Part shown: piece by piece, positions 24,107-31,873 of the stretch
Numbering within the stretch: the first letter of the stretch is position 1
Layout: each line of letters starts with the position of its first letter
Source: Amycolatopsis dendrobii
GTDB taxonomy: Bacteria > Actinomycetota > Actinomycetes > Mycobacteriales > Pseudonocardiaceae
Direction: 5' to 3'
Assembly (NCBI RefSeq): GCF_014145675.1
Contig: NZ_JACGZW010000007.1
Coordinates: 124,001-188,000 of the forward strand
Length of the DNA: 64,000 nucleotides
Translations under genes and position numbers: made by a program
The notes under the pieces: generated by a model
Database searches by the model: none
Told to the model about the DNA's origin: nothing
What the model saw: the letters and a program-made list of their open reading frames with translations, nothing else

Positions 24107-24709
24107 GTGCGCTGGCGGCGGTACGGCGAACACGCCGCCCTGCTCGACTGCGCCTCGCTCGAGGAGATGAGCGCGGCAAGGGCGACCCTCACCGAAGCCG
24201 CGCTCGACGGCGTCACGGAGATCGTTCCCGGGGCCCGCACCCTGCTGGTGGTCGCGTCCACGAGCGCTCTGGAAGCTGCGCGTTCCTTGCTGGCTTCGGC
24301 CGATCTGGATCATCCGCCTGCCGGGGATGCCCGCGAAGTCGTTTTGGACGTCCGGTACTCCGGCGAAGACCTTTCCCTGGTCGCTGAGGACGCGGGGCTC
24401 AGCGTGGCCGAGGTCGTCGCTCTCCATACTCGTGCGGTCTACACGGTCGCGTTCACTGGTTTCGCGCCCGGTTTCGGTTATCTCGCCGGGCTTCCCGCCG
24501 AACTCCAGCAGTCGCGGCTCAGTTCGCCACGCACTCGCGTCCCCGCCGGGTCGGTGGCCATCGCCGACGAGTACACCGGCGTCTATCCGCGGGAATCCCC
24601 TGGCGGCTGGCGGTTGATCGGGCACACCGAGGTGACGCTCTTCGAGCCTTCCGCCGCGCAACCGGCGTTGTTCACGCCCGGTCTCCGCGTGCGGTTCCGG
24701 AGCGTTTGA
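24107..24709 (+). CDS. pxpB: 5-oxoprolinase subunit B (PxpB/KipI family)
   Basis: 200 residues. It has the family signature FTGFAPGFGYLAGLP and PRTRVPAGSVAIADEYTGVYPRESPGGWRLIG in the C-terminal half. PxpB and PxpC join PxpA to hydrolyse ATP-dependently 5-oxoproline (pyroglutamate) to glutamate; PxpA is not in this window. It starts at GTG and overlaps pxpC (TGATG). In Bacillus the homologue KipI also inhibits the sporulation kinase KinA, so an annotation as kinase inhibitor is an older alternative. Confidence 0.88.
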   Translation: MRWRRYGEHAALLDCASLEEMSAARATLTEAALDGVTEIVPGARTLLVVASTSALEAARSLLASADLDHPPAGDAREVVLDVRYSGEDLSLVAEDAGLSVAEVVALHTRAVYTVAFTGFAPGFGYLAGLPAELQQSRLSSPRTRVPAGSVAIADEYTGVYPRESPGGWRLIGHTEVTLFEPSAAQPALFTPGLRVRFRSV

Positions 24710-25560
24710 TGCGCGCGCTGGAGATCGTCTCGCCCGGTTCGCTGGCTTTGGTGCAAGACCTCGGCCGTCCCGGCTACGCACATCTGGGCGTCCCACCGTC
24801 GGGTGCTCTTGACGTCGCGGCACTGCGACTCGGCAACCGGCTGGTCGGCAATCCCGAGGACGCCGCCGGGATCGAAACCGTGCTGGGCGGGCTCACCGTC
24901 CGGGCCGTGGTTTCGTGCACCGCGGCGGTGACCGGACCGCCGGTCGCGGTGTCCGTGGACGGAAGGGAAACCGGCTCGCACACGCCGATTCCGTTGCGGC
25001 CAAGCCAAAAACTGACAATCGGCCGACCCGCCACCGGACTGCGCTGCTACCTGGCGGTGTCCGGCGGCATCGCGGTGCCACCCGTCTTGGGGAGCCGATC
25101 GACCGACGTCCTGTCCGGACTCGGCCCCTCGCCGCTGGAAGCTGGCGCGAGCGTCCCCCTCGGCCCCGTCACCGGTGTTCCGTCCGGTGCCGACGTGGTC
25201 ACCGCCTCGTCCGCGCCGCCCCAGCTGGCAGTGCCGGTTTTGCTCGGCCCTCGCGACGATTGGTTCGCCGACGCGCGGGCCTCGCTCAACGCACAGTGGA
25301 CAGTCACCGCGGAATCCAACCGAGTGGGGGTCCGCCTTGACGGGCCGCCATTACGTCGAGTGTCCACTTCGGAGTTACCGAGCGAAGGCGTGCTCACTGG
25401 CGCGATTCAGGTCCCGCCGAACGGATTGCCGCTGGTCTTCCTCGCTGATCACCCGACCACGGGCGGTTATCCGGTGATCGCGGTCGTGAGACGGGGGTCA
25501 CTCGGAGCACTCGCTCAAGCACGCCCCGGAACCTTGGTGCGGTTCCACGCGTCCTTCTGA
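24709..25560 (+). CDS. pxpC: 5-oxoprolinase subunit C (PxpC/KipA family)
   Basis: 283 residues: LEIVSPGSLALVQDLGRPGYAHLGVPPSGALD, later YLAVSGGI, then RVGVRLDGPPL and the C-terminal DHPTTGGYPVIAVV, all typical of the biotin-dependent carboxylase-like family. It is the partner of PxpB in the 5-oxoprolinase complex. The ATG overlaps the pxpB TGA. It is followed 2 bases later by an unrelated small ORF, so the three form one transcription unit. Confidence 0.9.
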   Translation: MRALEIVSPGSLALVQDLGRPGYAHLGVPPSGALDVAALRLGNRLVGNPEDAAGIETVLGGLTVRAVVSCTAAVTGPPVAVSVDGRETGSHTPIPLRPSQKLTIGRPATGLRCYLAVSGGIAVPPVLGSRSTDVLSGLGPSPLEAGASVPLGPVTGVPSGADVVTASSAPPQLAVPVLLGPRDDWFADARASLNAQWTVTAESNRVGVRLDGPPLRRVSTSELPSEGVLTGAIQVPPNGLPLVFLADHPTTGGYPVIAVVRRGSLGALAQARPGTLVRFHASF

Positions 25561-25562
25561 GC

Positions 25563-25964
25563 GTGGAACGGGTAACGATCACCGGCGGCGCGGGTTTCCT
25601 GGAGCTGAACACCGGAGGACGGGCGGAGCTGCCGCAGTCGCTGCGCATCGCGCTCGCGACCGGTCAGCTACGCCTCCCGCTGGCGGAAACCCTGCGCGAG
25701 CTGCTGGCGTTGCTCGTCGACGGCCAGTACCGGGTCAGCGGCCCGCAGCGGTTCGAGGCGGTGGATCTGATCCCGGCGAGCGACTGGCCGGACGACGACG
25801 ATGCCCGGGTCGCGTACTACCGCACGGCGATCCGGTCGGGACACCGGCCGGTGGCGGTGGTTTTGTCCGGTACGCGGCCGTTGCTGGTGGACGGGCACCA
25901 CAAGATCAGCGCTTACCGGGCGGAAGGGGTCACGCCGTCGGTGGTGCTGATCAGCGGGTCGTGA
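25563..25964 (+). CDS. ParB/sulfiredoxin-fold-like protein of unknown function
   Basis: 133 residues. The C-terminal part reads RPLLVDGHHKISAYRAEGVTPSVVLISG, which resembles the D-G-x-H-R-x-x-A-x-x-x-x-G core of ParB-like domains (nucleotide binding or phosphotransfer). The N-terminal half has no clear family. The GTG start is 2 bases after pxpC. The stop codon lies inside a palindromic repeat. No partition function is implied because there is no ParA and no DNA-binding HTH. Confidence 0.55.
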   Translation: MERVTITGGAGFLELNTGGRAELPQSLRIALATGQLRLPLAETLRELLALLVDGQYRVSGPQRFEAVDLIPASDWPDDDDARVAYYRTAIRSGHRPVAVVLSGTRPLLVDGHHKISAYRAEGVTPSVVLISGS

Positions 25965-26002
25965 GTGTTCATGCCGGTGAGAACCGGCACCAACACTCAC
26001 GA
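25959..26002. repeat. Nested palindrome overlapping a stop codon (GTGAGTG type)
   Basis: Outer arms TCGTGAGTGTT / AACACTCACGA (25959-25969, 25992-26002) enclose an inner hairpin GCCGGT / ACCGGC. The TGA of the ParB-like gene lies inside the left arm. It separates convergent genes, so it may act as terminator for both; a related element is at 50214-50251. Confidence 0.8.
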
Positions 26003-26007
26003 GACGC

Positions 26008-26853
26008 TCAGTACTCGCTCTCGTAAGCCGCCACCAGCTCCTCGTGCAGCGCCGTCGAATCCGGCAGCTGCGTGCCGTTCAGCGTGTGCACCCGGGTCAC
26101 CTTCCGGACCGACGACGTAAGAAAAACGCCGTCCCCGTCCAGCAAGTCCACCACCGAAAGCGGCTCCACCTTCACCGACCAGCCCGCCTTCTCCGCGCCG
26201 CGGAACAACGCGTACTGAGTCGTTCCTGGCAGGATGCCAACAGTGGCCGGCGGGGTGTAGAGCGTCCGCTCCTTCGCCAGCACGACCGTCGACGTCGGTC
26301 CTTCGAGGACCGAATCGTCGGTAGCGGTGAAGATCACATCTTGAGCTCCGCGACGGGTCGCCTCGCGCAGGGCGGCCATGTTCATCGCGTAGGAAACCGT
26401 TTTCGCGCCGAGCAAAAGCCACGGGGCGCGCTCGGCGAGTTCGGGGCCGAAACCGCGTTCCAGGGTCACCACGGAAACACCTTCGGTGCGCGCCCGCAGG
26501 ACCTTCTCGTCGACCTCCAGGCCCATCGCGAACGCCGTCGGCTTGCCTTCCGGATCGCCGTCGACACCCCGCGTGTACACGAGTTTCAAGGCAATCTCCG
26601 GGCCGCCCCGCCACGCGTCGACGACTGCCTGCGCGGCTCGGGCGAAGCCGTCGAGGTCCGGGGCGGGCAGGTCCAGCATCGCCGCGGAACGGGCGAGCCG
26701 GTCGAGGTGCGGACGCATTTCCCGCGGCTTTTTCACTGCTACGAGGATCGTTTCGAACACCCCGTCTCCGCGCAGCAGGCCGAGGTCGTCCACCCGGAGG
26801 TGAGCGGCTTCGGGGTCGGCCAGTGAACCGTCTAGGAAGGCGAGAACGCGCAT
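26008..26853 (-). CDS. pabC: Aminodeoxychorismate lyase / class IV aminotransferase
   Basis: 281 residues, fold-type IV PLP enzyme. DDLGLLRGDGVFETI is at 22-36. The PLP Lys is K151 in LLLGAKTVSYAMNM. EGPTSTVVL and the cofactor-phosphate LPGTTQ motif follow. By position (Rv0812 counterpart) and motifs it releases pyruvate from 4-amino-4-deoxychorismate to give p-aminobenzoate for folate. A D-amino-acid or branched-chain aminotransferase cannot be excluded from motifs alone. Its start lies 31 bases from the divergent ygfZ start, with a TACCTT -10 box 6 bases upstream. Confidence 0.82.
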   Translation of the reverse strand: MRVLAFLDGSLADPEAAHLRVDDLGLLRGDGVFETILVAVKKPREMRPHLDRLARSAAMLDLPAPDLDGFARAAQAVVDAWRGGPEIALKLVYTRGVDGDPEGKPTAFAMGLEVDEKVLRARTEGVSVVTLERGFGPELAERAPWLLLGAKTVSYAMNMAALREATRRGAQDVIFTATDDSVLEGPTSTVVLAKERTLYTPPATVGILPGTTQYALFRGAEKAGWSVKVEPLSVVDLLDGDGVFLTSSVRKVTRVHTLNGTQLPDSTALHEELVAAYESEY

Positions 26854-26884
26854 CCCCTCAAGGTACTCACTTACCCTTAGAGCT
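26854..26884. promoter_or_regulatory. Overlapping divergent promoters of pabC and ygfZ
   Basis: The entire 31-base gap contains TACCCT (26872-26877, plus strand), 7 bases before the ygfZ ATG, and TACCTT (26865-26860, minus strand), 6 bases before the pabC ATG. Any -35 contacts would fall inside the opposite gene's first codons. Both mRNAs are predicted to be leaderless. Confidence 0.5.
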
Positions 26885-28006
26885 ATGCCGTACAGCTCGC
26901 CGCTGCTCGAAATCCCCCGCGCGGTCGCCGCGCCCGAGGGCCATCCGGAAGCCGGAGTTCCGTGGCACTGGGGCGATCCGTTCGCCGAGCAGCGCACCGC
27001 CGCCCGAGGAGTGGTCGTCATCGACCGCTCGCACCGAGAAATCCTCGCCGTCACCGGCGAGGAACGCTTGTCCTGGCTGCATTTGGTGATCTCGCAACAC
27101 GTCACCGAACTCGCCGCGAACACCGGCACCGAAGCGCTCGTCCTCGACAGCCAAGGCCACGTCGACACCCATTTCGTGCTCGCGCACACCGGCGAGACGG
27201 TGTACCTCGACAGCGACCCCGGCCCGCTCGTGACGAGCGCGTTGCCCAAGGGCGGCAAGCAAACCCTGCGCGAGTACCTCGAAGCGATGAAGTTCTGGTC
27301 CAAGGTCGAGATTCGCGACGCGACCGAAGAACTGGCCGTTCTTTCGGTGCTCGGCCCGGAGACCGACAGCGTGCTCGGCGTCGAACTCGGCACCGAGCCG
27401 TATTCGGTGGCCGCGTTGCCCGAAGGCGGTTTCGCCCGGCGGATGCCGTGGCCGACGCGAGCGGGCGCGGATCTCGTGGTGCCGCGCGCGCAGCTCACTC
27501 AATGGTGGCAACGGCTCACCGACGCGGGGGCTCGTCCGGCTGGTTCGTGGACCTTCGACGCGCTGCGCGTGGAATCGCGGCATCCGCGGCTCGGCGTCGA
27601 CACCGACGAACGGACGATCCCGCACGAGGTCGGCTGGATCGGCTCGGCCGCGCACGTCGCGAAGGGCTGCTACCGCGGCCAGGAAACCGTCTCGAAGGTG
27701 CACAACGTCGGCCGCCCGCCGCGGTATCTGGCGCTGCTGCACCTCGACGGTTCGCCGGAGATCACGCCGGAGACCGGCGATCCGGTGAAGCTCGGCGAGC
27801 GCGTGGTCGGCCGGATCGGCACGGTCGCGCAGCACCACGAACTCGGGCCGATCGCGCTCGCGCTGGTCAAACGCTCGGTTCCGGGCGGGGCGGAGCTGCT
27901 GGCAGGCGACGAGGACCGAGTGGTCCAGGCCACTGTCGATCCGGACTCGGTGCCGGGCGAGCACGCGGCGCCCGGACGGGAAGCGGCGCAGAGACTGCGG
28001 GGCTGA
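26885..28006 (+). CDS. ygfZ: YgfZ/GcvT-domain folate-binding protein
   Basis: 373 residues, GcvT-like fold. The diagnostic YgfZ motif KGCYRGQE is at residues 260-267, with the conserved Cys needed for function, followed by TVSKVHNVGRPPR. YgfZ binds tetrahydrofolate and supports assembly or repair of Fe-S enzymes such as MiaB. Placing it back-to-back with pabC (folate precursor synthesis) fits this. It is the Rv0811c counterpart and heads an operon with rsiG (1-base gap) and ansA. Confidence 0.92.
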   Translation: MPYSSPLLEIPRAVAAPEGHPEAGVPWHWGDPFAEQRTAARGVVVIDRSHREILAVTGEERLSWLHLVISQHVTELAANTGTEALVLDSQGHVDTHFVLAHTGETVYLDSDPGPLVTSALPKGGKQTLREYLEAMKFWSKVEIRDATEELAVLSVLGPETDSVLGVELGTEPYSVAALPEGGFARRMPWPTRAGADLVVPRAQLTQWWQRLTDAGARPAGSWTFDALRVESRHPRLGVDTDERTIPHEVGWIGSAAHVAKGCYRGQETVSKVHNVGRPPRYLALLHLDGSPEITPETGDPVKLGERVVGRIGTVAQHHELGPIALALVKRSVPGGAELLAGDEDRVVQATVDPDSVPGEHAAPGREAAQRLRG

Positions 28007-28007
28007 A

Positions 28008-28622
28008 GTGAACTCGACGGTAGCGTCGTCGCCGAATGTGGAGCAGGATGTGCCCGTGATCGAAGTGCGTCCCGGCGGGCGGCGACGGATCGACCGCGTC
28101 CTCGGCCCGGGATATCTCACCGGATTAGGCGACTTGCCGCTCCCGGTGCTGCGCGAGCGGCGCGACGAGGCCGCGCAGGAAGAGACAGACCTGTCCTACC
28201 TGCGCCGGCTCCTGCACGCCCGCATCGACATCGTGCGCGCCGAACAGGAGCGCCGCTCGTCCGGCGGGGAAAGCAGCATTGTCGACCGGCTCGCGTCCAT
28301 CCTCGCCGACAACGCGCTCGGCCCGGCCGCCGGTTCCGGCCGCCACCAGCAACTCGAACCGTCCCGCGCGGGCGAGCACCGCAGGCACGCGGAGGCGCTG
28401 ATCGGCGACACCGGGCTCACCGACGTCGGCTCGCTCACCGACGACAAGCTCGCCGCCGCGCTGGACACATACGCGGCCGAGGAAGCCTCCGTGTCCTCCT
28501 TTCGCCGCCAGGTCCAGGGCGTGATGGACACGCTCAACGCCGAGATCGCCGCGCGCTACAGCAGCGGAGCGGCCACTGTGGACCAACTGCTGGACAGCGA
28601 ACTGGGGCGCGTCGAGGAATGA
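28008..28622 (+). CDS. rsiG: RsiG-like c-di-GMP-binding anti-sigma factor
   Basis: 204 residues, mostly helical. Two copies of the RsiG c-di-GMP signature E-x3-S-x2-R-x3-Q-x3-D are present exactly 100 residues apart. The first is E59, S63, R66, H70, D74 (His in place of Gln). The second is E159, S163, R166, Q170, D174. In Streptomyces, RsiG folds as an antiparallel coiled coil, binds a c-di-GMP dimer through these two motifs and then sequesters the sporulation sigma factor WhiG. The target here is not in the window. It starts at GTG; the stop overlaps the asparaginase ATG. Confidence 0.85.
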   Translation: MNSTVASSPNVEQDVPVIEVRPGGRRRIDRVLGPGYLTGLGDLPLPVLRERRDEAAQEETDLSYLRRLLHARIDIVRAEQERRSSGGESSIVDRLASILADNALGPAAGSGRHQQLEPSRAGEHRRHAEALIGDTGLTDVGSLTDDKLAAALDTYAAEEASVSSFRRQVQGVMDTLNAEIAARYSSGAATVDQLLDSELGRVEE

Positions 28623-29563
28623 CCGGCCAGCCGATCCTCGTCGAGGTCGTCCGGAATGGGTTCGTCGAGAGCGTCCACCACGGATGTCTTGTCGTCACCG
28701 CGCCCGACGGCTCCGTCCAGTTCTCCGCGGGCGACGTGACCAGCCCGTTCTTCCCCCGGTCGGCGAACAAGCCGCTGCAAGGCGTCGGGATGCTCCGGGC
28801 CGGGCTCGGCTACGACGGTGCGGACCTGGCGCTGGGCTGTGCCTCGCATTCCGGCGAAACCGGACATGTCGAGCGCGTCGCCGCGATGCTGTCCGGCGCC
28901 GGGCTCGACCCGGCCGTGCTGGCCTGCCCGGCCGAACTGCCGATCGGCGAGGACGCCCGACGTGCGGCCGACGAGCCGCGGAAGATCACCATGAACTGCT
29001 CGGGCAAGCACGCCGCGATGCTCGCCACGTGCGTCGCGAACGACTGGCCGACCGAGGGCTACCAGCTGCCGGACCACCCGTTGCAGGTCCAGCTGGCGAA
29101 GACGGTCGAGGAGCTGACCGGCGAATCCATCGCCGCGGTCGGGGTCGACGGGTGCGGCGCACCGCTGTTCGCGTTCTCGCCGACCGGCCTCGCGCGGTCG
29201 TTCGGCAGGCTCGTTCAGGCCGAGCCGGGCACCGACGAGCGCCGGGTGGCCGACGCGATGCGGGCCCACCCCTGGCTGGTCGCGGGCACCGACCGGGAAG
29301 ACACCCGGCTGATGCAGGGCGTGCCGGGATTGCTGTCGAAGAGCGGCGCGGAAGGTGTCCTGGCGTTCACGCTGGGCGACGGCACCGCGTGCGCGATCAA
29401 GATCGCGGACGGCAACAAGCGGGCCTTGGCTCCGCTGGCCATGGCCGTGCTCGCGCACCTGGGCATCGAGACACCGGAAGAGCTGTCCGACCTGGCTCAC
29501 CCGCCGGTTCTCGGCGGCGGCAAGCCCCAGGGCGAGCTGCGGGTCAGTTGGAGTGTTCCTTAG
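28619..29563 (+). CDS. ansA: Asparaginase (Rhizobium etli AnsA / class 3 type)
   Basis: 314 residues of the serine-beta-lactamase-like asparaginase family, unrelated to E. coli AnsA/AnsB. Ser48 and Lys51 in RSANK match the catalytic Ser-x-x-Lys pair. ASHSGE near 75-80 and the CSGK Cys127/Lys130 pair (metal or substrate site) are also kept, followed by HAAML. It converts L-asparagine to aspartate and ammonia in the cytoplasm. It overlaps rsiG by 4 bases and the 3' end of the convergent gene by 20 bases. Confidence 0.9.
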   Translation: MTGQPILVEVVRNGFVESVHHGCLVVTAPDGSVQFSAGDVTSPFFPRSANKPLQGVGMLRAGLGYDGADLALGCASHSGETGHVERVAAMLSGAGLDPAVLACPAELPIGEDARRAADEPRKITMNCSGKHAAMLATCVANDWPTEGYQLPDHPLQVQLAKTVEELTGESIAAVGVDGCGAPLFAFSPTGLARSFGRLVQAEPGTDERRVADAMRAHPWLVAGTDREDTRLMQGVPGLLSKSGAEGVLAFTLGDGTACAIKIADGNKRALAPLAMAVLAHLGIETPEELSDLAHPPVLGGGKPQGELRVSWSVP

Positions 29564-30440
29564 CCGCGAGGTCGCCCCAGAACTCGCGCAGCTGCGAAAA
29601 CAGCTCGGCCAGCTCTTCGACGTTCCCGGTGCGCAGTGCGTCGAGGATGTCGTGGACCTCCTCCGCGGTGGAGTCGGCGTCGAGCAGCGAGTCGGCGAAC
29701 AATTGCACGAGCCCGCCGTAGTCCAGTTCGACGACCGAGTCCGGGTCGAAGCTCTCCAGCCACTGCCGGGTCTGCGAGAGCACCCGGCCGGGACCGGAGT
29801 CGCCGAAGGTCGTCTCGATCAGCTCGCCCGCCTCGGACGCCCGCCGGAGCGCGGCTGACATCGGCGTGCGCCAGGACGCCTCCCGCGCGGGGTCGGCCGG
29901 GCCGCTGCCGAGCACGAGCTTGCGTTCGTCCGGATCGACCAGCGAGAACCAGGGCAGCGGGACAGTCCAGGTGGTGGTGAGGGTGTGCGCGGCGGTGGCG
30001 GTGAGGTCGGTCATCGCGGCCTTGGTCTGCGCGCGGGCCTTGTCCGCGGTGACGCCGCCCGCGTCGAGGACCGCGATCCGCAACGCGGGCTCGGCGTCGG
30101 CGAGGAAGGTGCTCAACGCCGCGGCGGAGCGGGCGCGCAGTTCGAGCGGGCACGCGAACGGGCCTTCGGCCGAGTGTCCGGCGGGGACCTCGGCCGGGTC
30201 GAGCACGAGCACGTCGGTGACGAGACTCGGCGAGGGCCGTCCGTCGCGCAGCTGCGCGGGCAGCAGCCGCACCGGCGCGGCCGCCTGTGACTTGAGCCAC
30301 ATCTGCTGTTCGCGTTCGCCGATCCCGATCCGGCTGAGCCCGCCCGCGGAAACGGCCTCGACCAGCTGTTGCGCGGGCGGATCGCCCAGCGCGCGCAGAG
30401 GTTCGTACACCCGCAGATAGGCCACGAAGGGTCGGAGCAC
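29544..30440 (-). CDS. Conserved actinobacterial protein of unknown function
   Basis: 298 residues from a GTG at 30440. It begins LRPFVAYLRVYEPLRALGDPPAQQL, with no signal peptide or membrane helix, and ends in an acidic helical segment (DALRTGNVEELAELFSQLREFWGDLAAKEHSN). The frame is open well beyond the start but the upstream part lacks coding character. It is convergent with, and overlaps, the asparaginase gene. No family with known function was recognised. The acidic C-terminus and regular helices suggest a soluble regulatory or scaffold protein. Confidence 0.75.
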   Translation of the reverse strand: MLRPFVAYLRVYEPLRALGDPPAQQLVEAVSAGGLSRIGIGEREQQMWLKSQAAAPVRLLPAQLRDGRPSPSLVTDVLVLDPAEVPAGHSAEGPFACPLELRARSAAALSTFLADAEPALRIAVLDAGGVTADKARAQTKAAMTDLTATAAHTLTTTWTVPLPWFSLVDPDERKLVLGSGPADPAREASWRTPMSAALRRASEAGELIETTFGDSGPGRVLSQTRQWLESFDPDSVVELDYGGLVQLFADSLLDADSTAEEVHDILDALRTGNVEELAELFSQLREFWGDLAAKEHSN

Positions 30441-30647
30441 CCGAGCATCGTGGCACGCCGACCAGCGCCGATCGGCATCGACGTGCCGGTAACCGGCGTC
30501 CGGCGGACACTGTCGCGACGAGCACACCGTGCCACGTCGCATCCAACCCCCGGGACACGGTACGGTGTCAGCAGGAAAGAACTGTCGAGACGATGCGGGG
30601 CCGCCGATTCCCCCGGCCGCCCCGCCCCTGTGCGAGGGGGTCGAGCC

Positions 30648-30830
30648 ATGGGGCGCGGCCGGGCTAAGGCCAAGCAGACGAAGGTGGCGCGCGAGCTCAA
30701 ATACAGCTCCCACGAAACCGACTTCGATGCTTTGCAGCGCGAGCTGTCGAGTAGTTCCTCGGACAACCACGAGGACGACAAGCGGTACGAGGACCCGTAC
30801 GACGACGGGTACGACGAGTACCGCCGTTGA
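30648..30830 (+). CDS. DUF3073 small protein
   Basis: 60 residues: basic N-terminus MGRGRAKAKQTKVARELKYSS, Ser-rich middle, very acidic Asp/Tyr-rich tail. This is the highly conserved actinobacterial DUF3073 protein (Rv0810c in M. tuberculosis). Function unknown; the basic head could contact nucleic acid or ribosomes. It is monocistronic with its own terminator. The 208-base upstream gap contains no recognisable regulatory RNA. Confidence 0.93.
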   Translation: MGRGRAKAKQTKVARELKYSSHETDFDALQRELSSSSSDNHEDDKRYEDPYDDGYDEYRR

Positions 30831-30847
30831 CGCAGGCACACGACACG

Positions 30848-30884
30848 CGAGGGCGGAATCGGACCTAGGTCCGAGACGCCCTCG
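30848..30884 (+). terminator. Terminator after DUF3073 gene
   Basis: CGAGGGCG / CGCCCTCG outer stem with an inner TCGGACC / GGTCCGA stem begins 18 bases after the stop. Confidence 0.8.
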
Positions 30885-30944
30885 TGCGTTGTGTGCTGCC
30901 CGTTTTCTCGGCACTGCCGGTGAGGTGACGAAGGAGTTGGACGG

Positions 30945-31805
30945 GTGAGCGACATCGCACGAGTAGGTGTGGTCGGGGCCGGGCTGATGGGCTCCGGCAT
31001 CGCCGAGGTGCACGCCAGGTCCGGGTTGGACGTGCTGGTCACCGAGGTGAACCAGCCCGCCCTCGACGCGGGCAAGGCGCGCATCGAGAAGTCGCTGCAA
31101 CGCGGCGTCCGCAACGGCAAGCTGGCCGCCGAGGACGCCGAGGCGGCGCTCGGGCGGCTGCGCTTCACCACGGACATCGCCGAGTTCGCTGACCGCGATC
31201 TCGTCGTCGAGGCCATCCTGGAACAGGAGCAGGCCAAGGTCGACGTGTTCCGGGCACTGGACAAGATCGTCGAGCGCGAGGACGCGGTGTTCGCGTCCAA
31301 CACGTCGTCGATCCCGATCATGAAGCTCGGCATGGCCACCGGCCGTCCGCAGCAGGTCGTCGGCATCCACTTCTTCAACCCGGTGCCGGTGCTGCCGCTG
31401 GTGGAACTGGTGCCGTCGCTGCTGACCAGCGAGGAGACCGCCCGCCGGGCCGAGGAGCACGCCACCGGCGCGCTGGGCAAGACGGTGATCCGGTCGCAGG
31501 ACCGGGCCGGGTTCATCGTGAACTCGCTGCTGGTGCCGTATCTGCTGTCGGCGATCCGGATGATCGAATCAGGCTTCGCCTCGGCCGAGGACATCGACCG
31601 CGGCATGGAGCTGGGCACGGCGCATCCGATGGGTCCGCTGCGGCTGTCCGACCTGATCGGCCTCGACACCATCAAGGCCATCGCGGATTCGATGTACGCG
31701 GAGTTCAAGGAGCCGCTGTACTCGTCGCCGCCGCTGTTGCTGCGCATGGTCGACGCCGGACTGCTCGGCAAGAAGACCGGCCGCGGCTTCTACTCGTACT
31801 CCTGA
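30945..31805 (+). CDS. 3-hydroxybutyryl-CoA dehydrogenase
   Basis: 286 residues, standard length. NAD-binding GAGLMGSGIA is at residues 11-20. The catalytic His is in GIHFFNPVPVLPLVELV and the Asn/Ser contacts are in SNTSSIPI. The C-terminal dimerisation domain begins at DRAGFIVNSLLVPYL and ends KKTGRGFYSYS. It oxidises (S)-3-hydroxybutyryl-CoA to acetoacetyl-CoA, in fatty-acid breakdown or supply of C4 units. It starts at GTG with an AAGGAG ribosome site. It stands alone; no acyl-CoA genes flank it. Confidence 0.95.
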   Translation: MSDIARVGVVGAGLMGSGIAEVHARSGLDVLVTEVNQPALDAGKARIEKSLQRGVRNGKLAAEDAEAALGRLRFTTDIAEFADRDLVVEAILEQEQAKVDVFRALDKIVEREDAVFASNTSSIPIMKLGMATGRPQQVVGIHFFNPVPVLPLVELVPSLLTSEETARRAEEHATGALGKTVIRSQDRAGFIVNSLLVPYLLSAIRMIESGFASAEDIDRGMELGTAHPMGPLRLSDLIGLDTIKAIADSMYAEFKEPLYSSPPLLLRMVDAGLLGKKTGRGFYSYS

Positions 31806-31873
31806 CTTTAGTTGCGGGTCTGATCAACTTTCCCCCGCTGTGCGCGGCGAGGCGGATCGCTTGACTGTGCGGC

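Noticed and set aside
25563..25964. Chromosome-partition ParB
   Set aside because: Only the small D-G-x-H core is present; there is no HTH, no ParA and no parS sites nearby.
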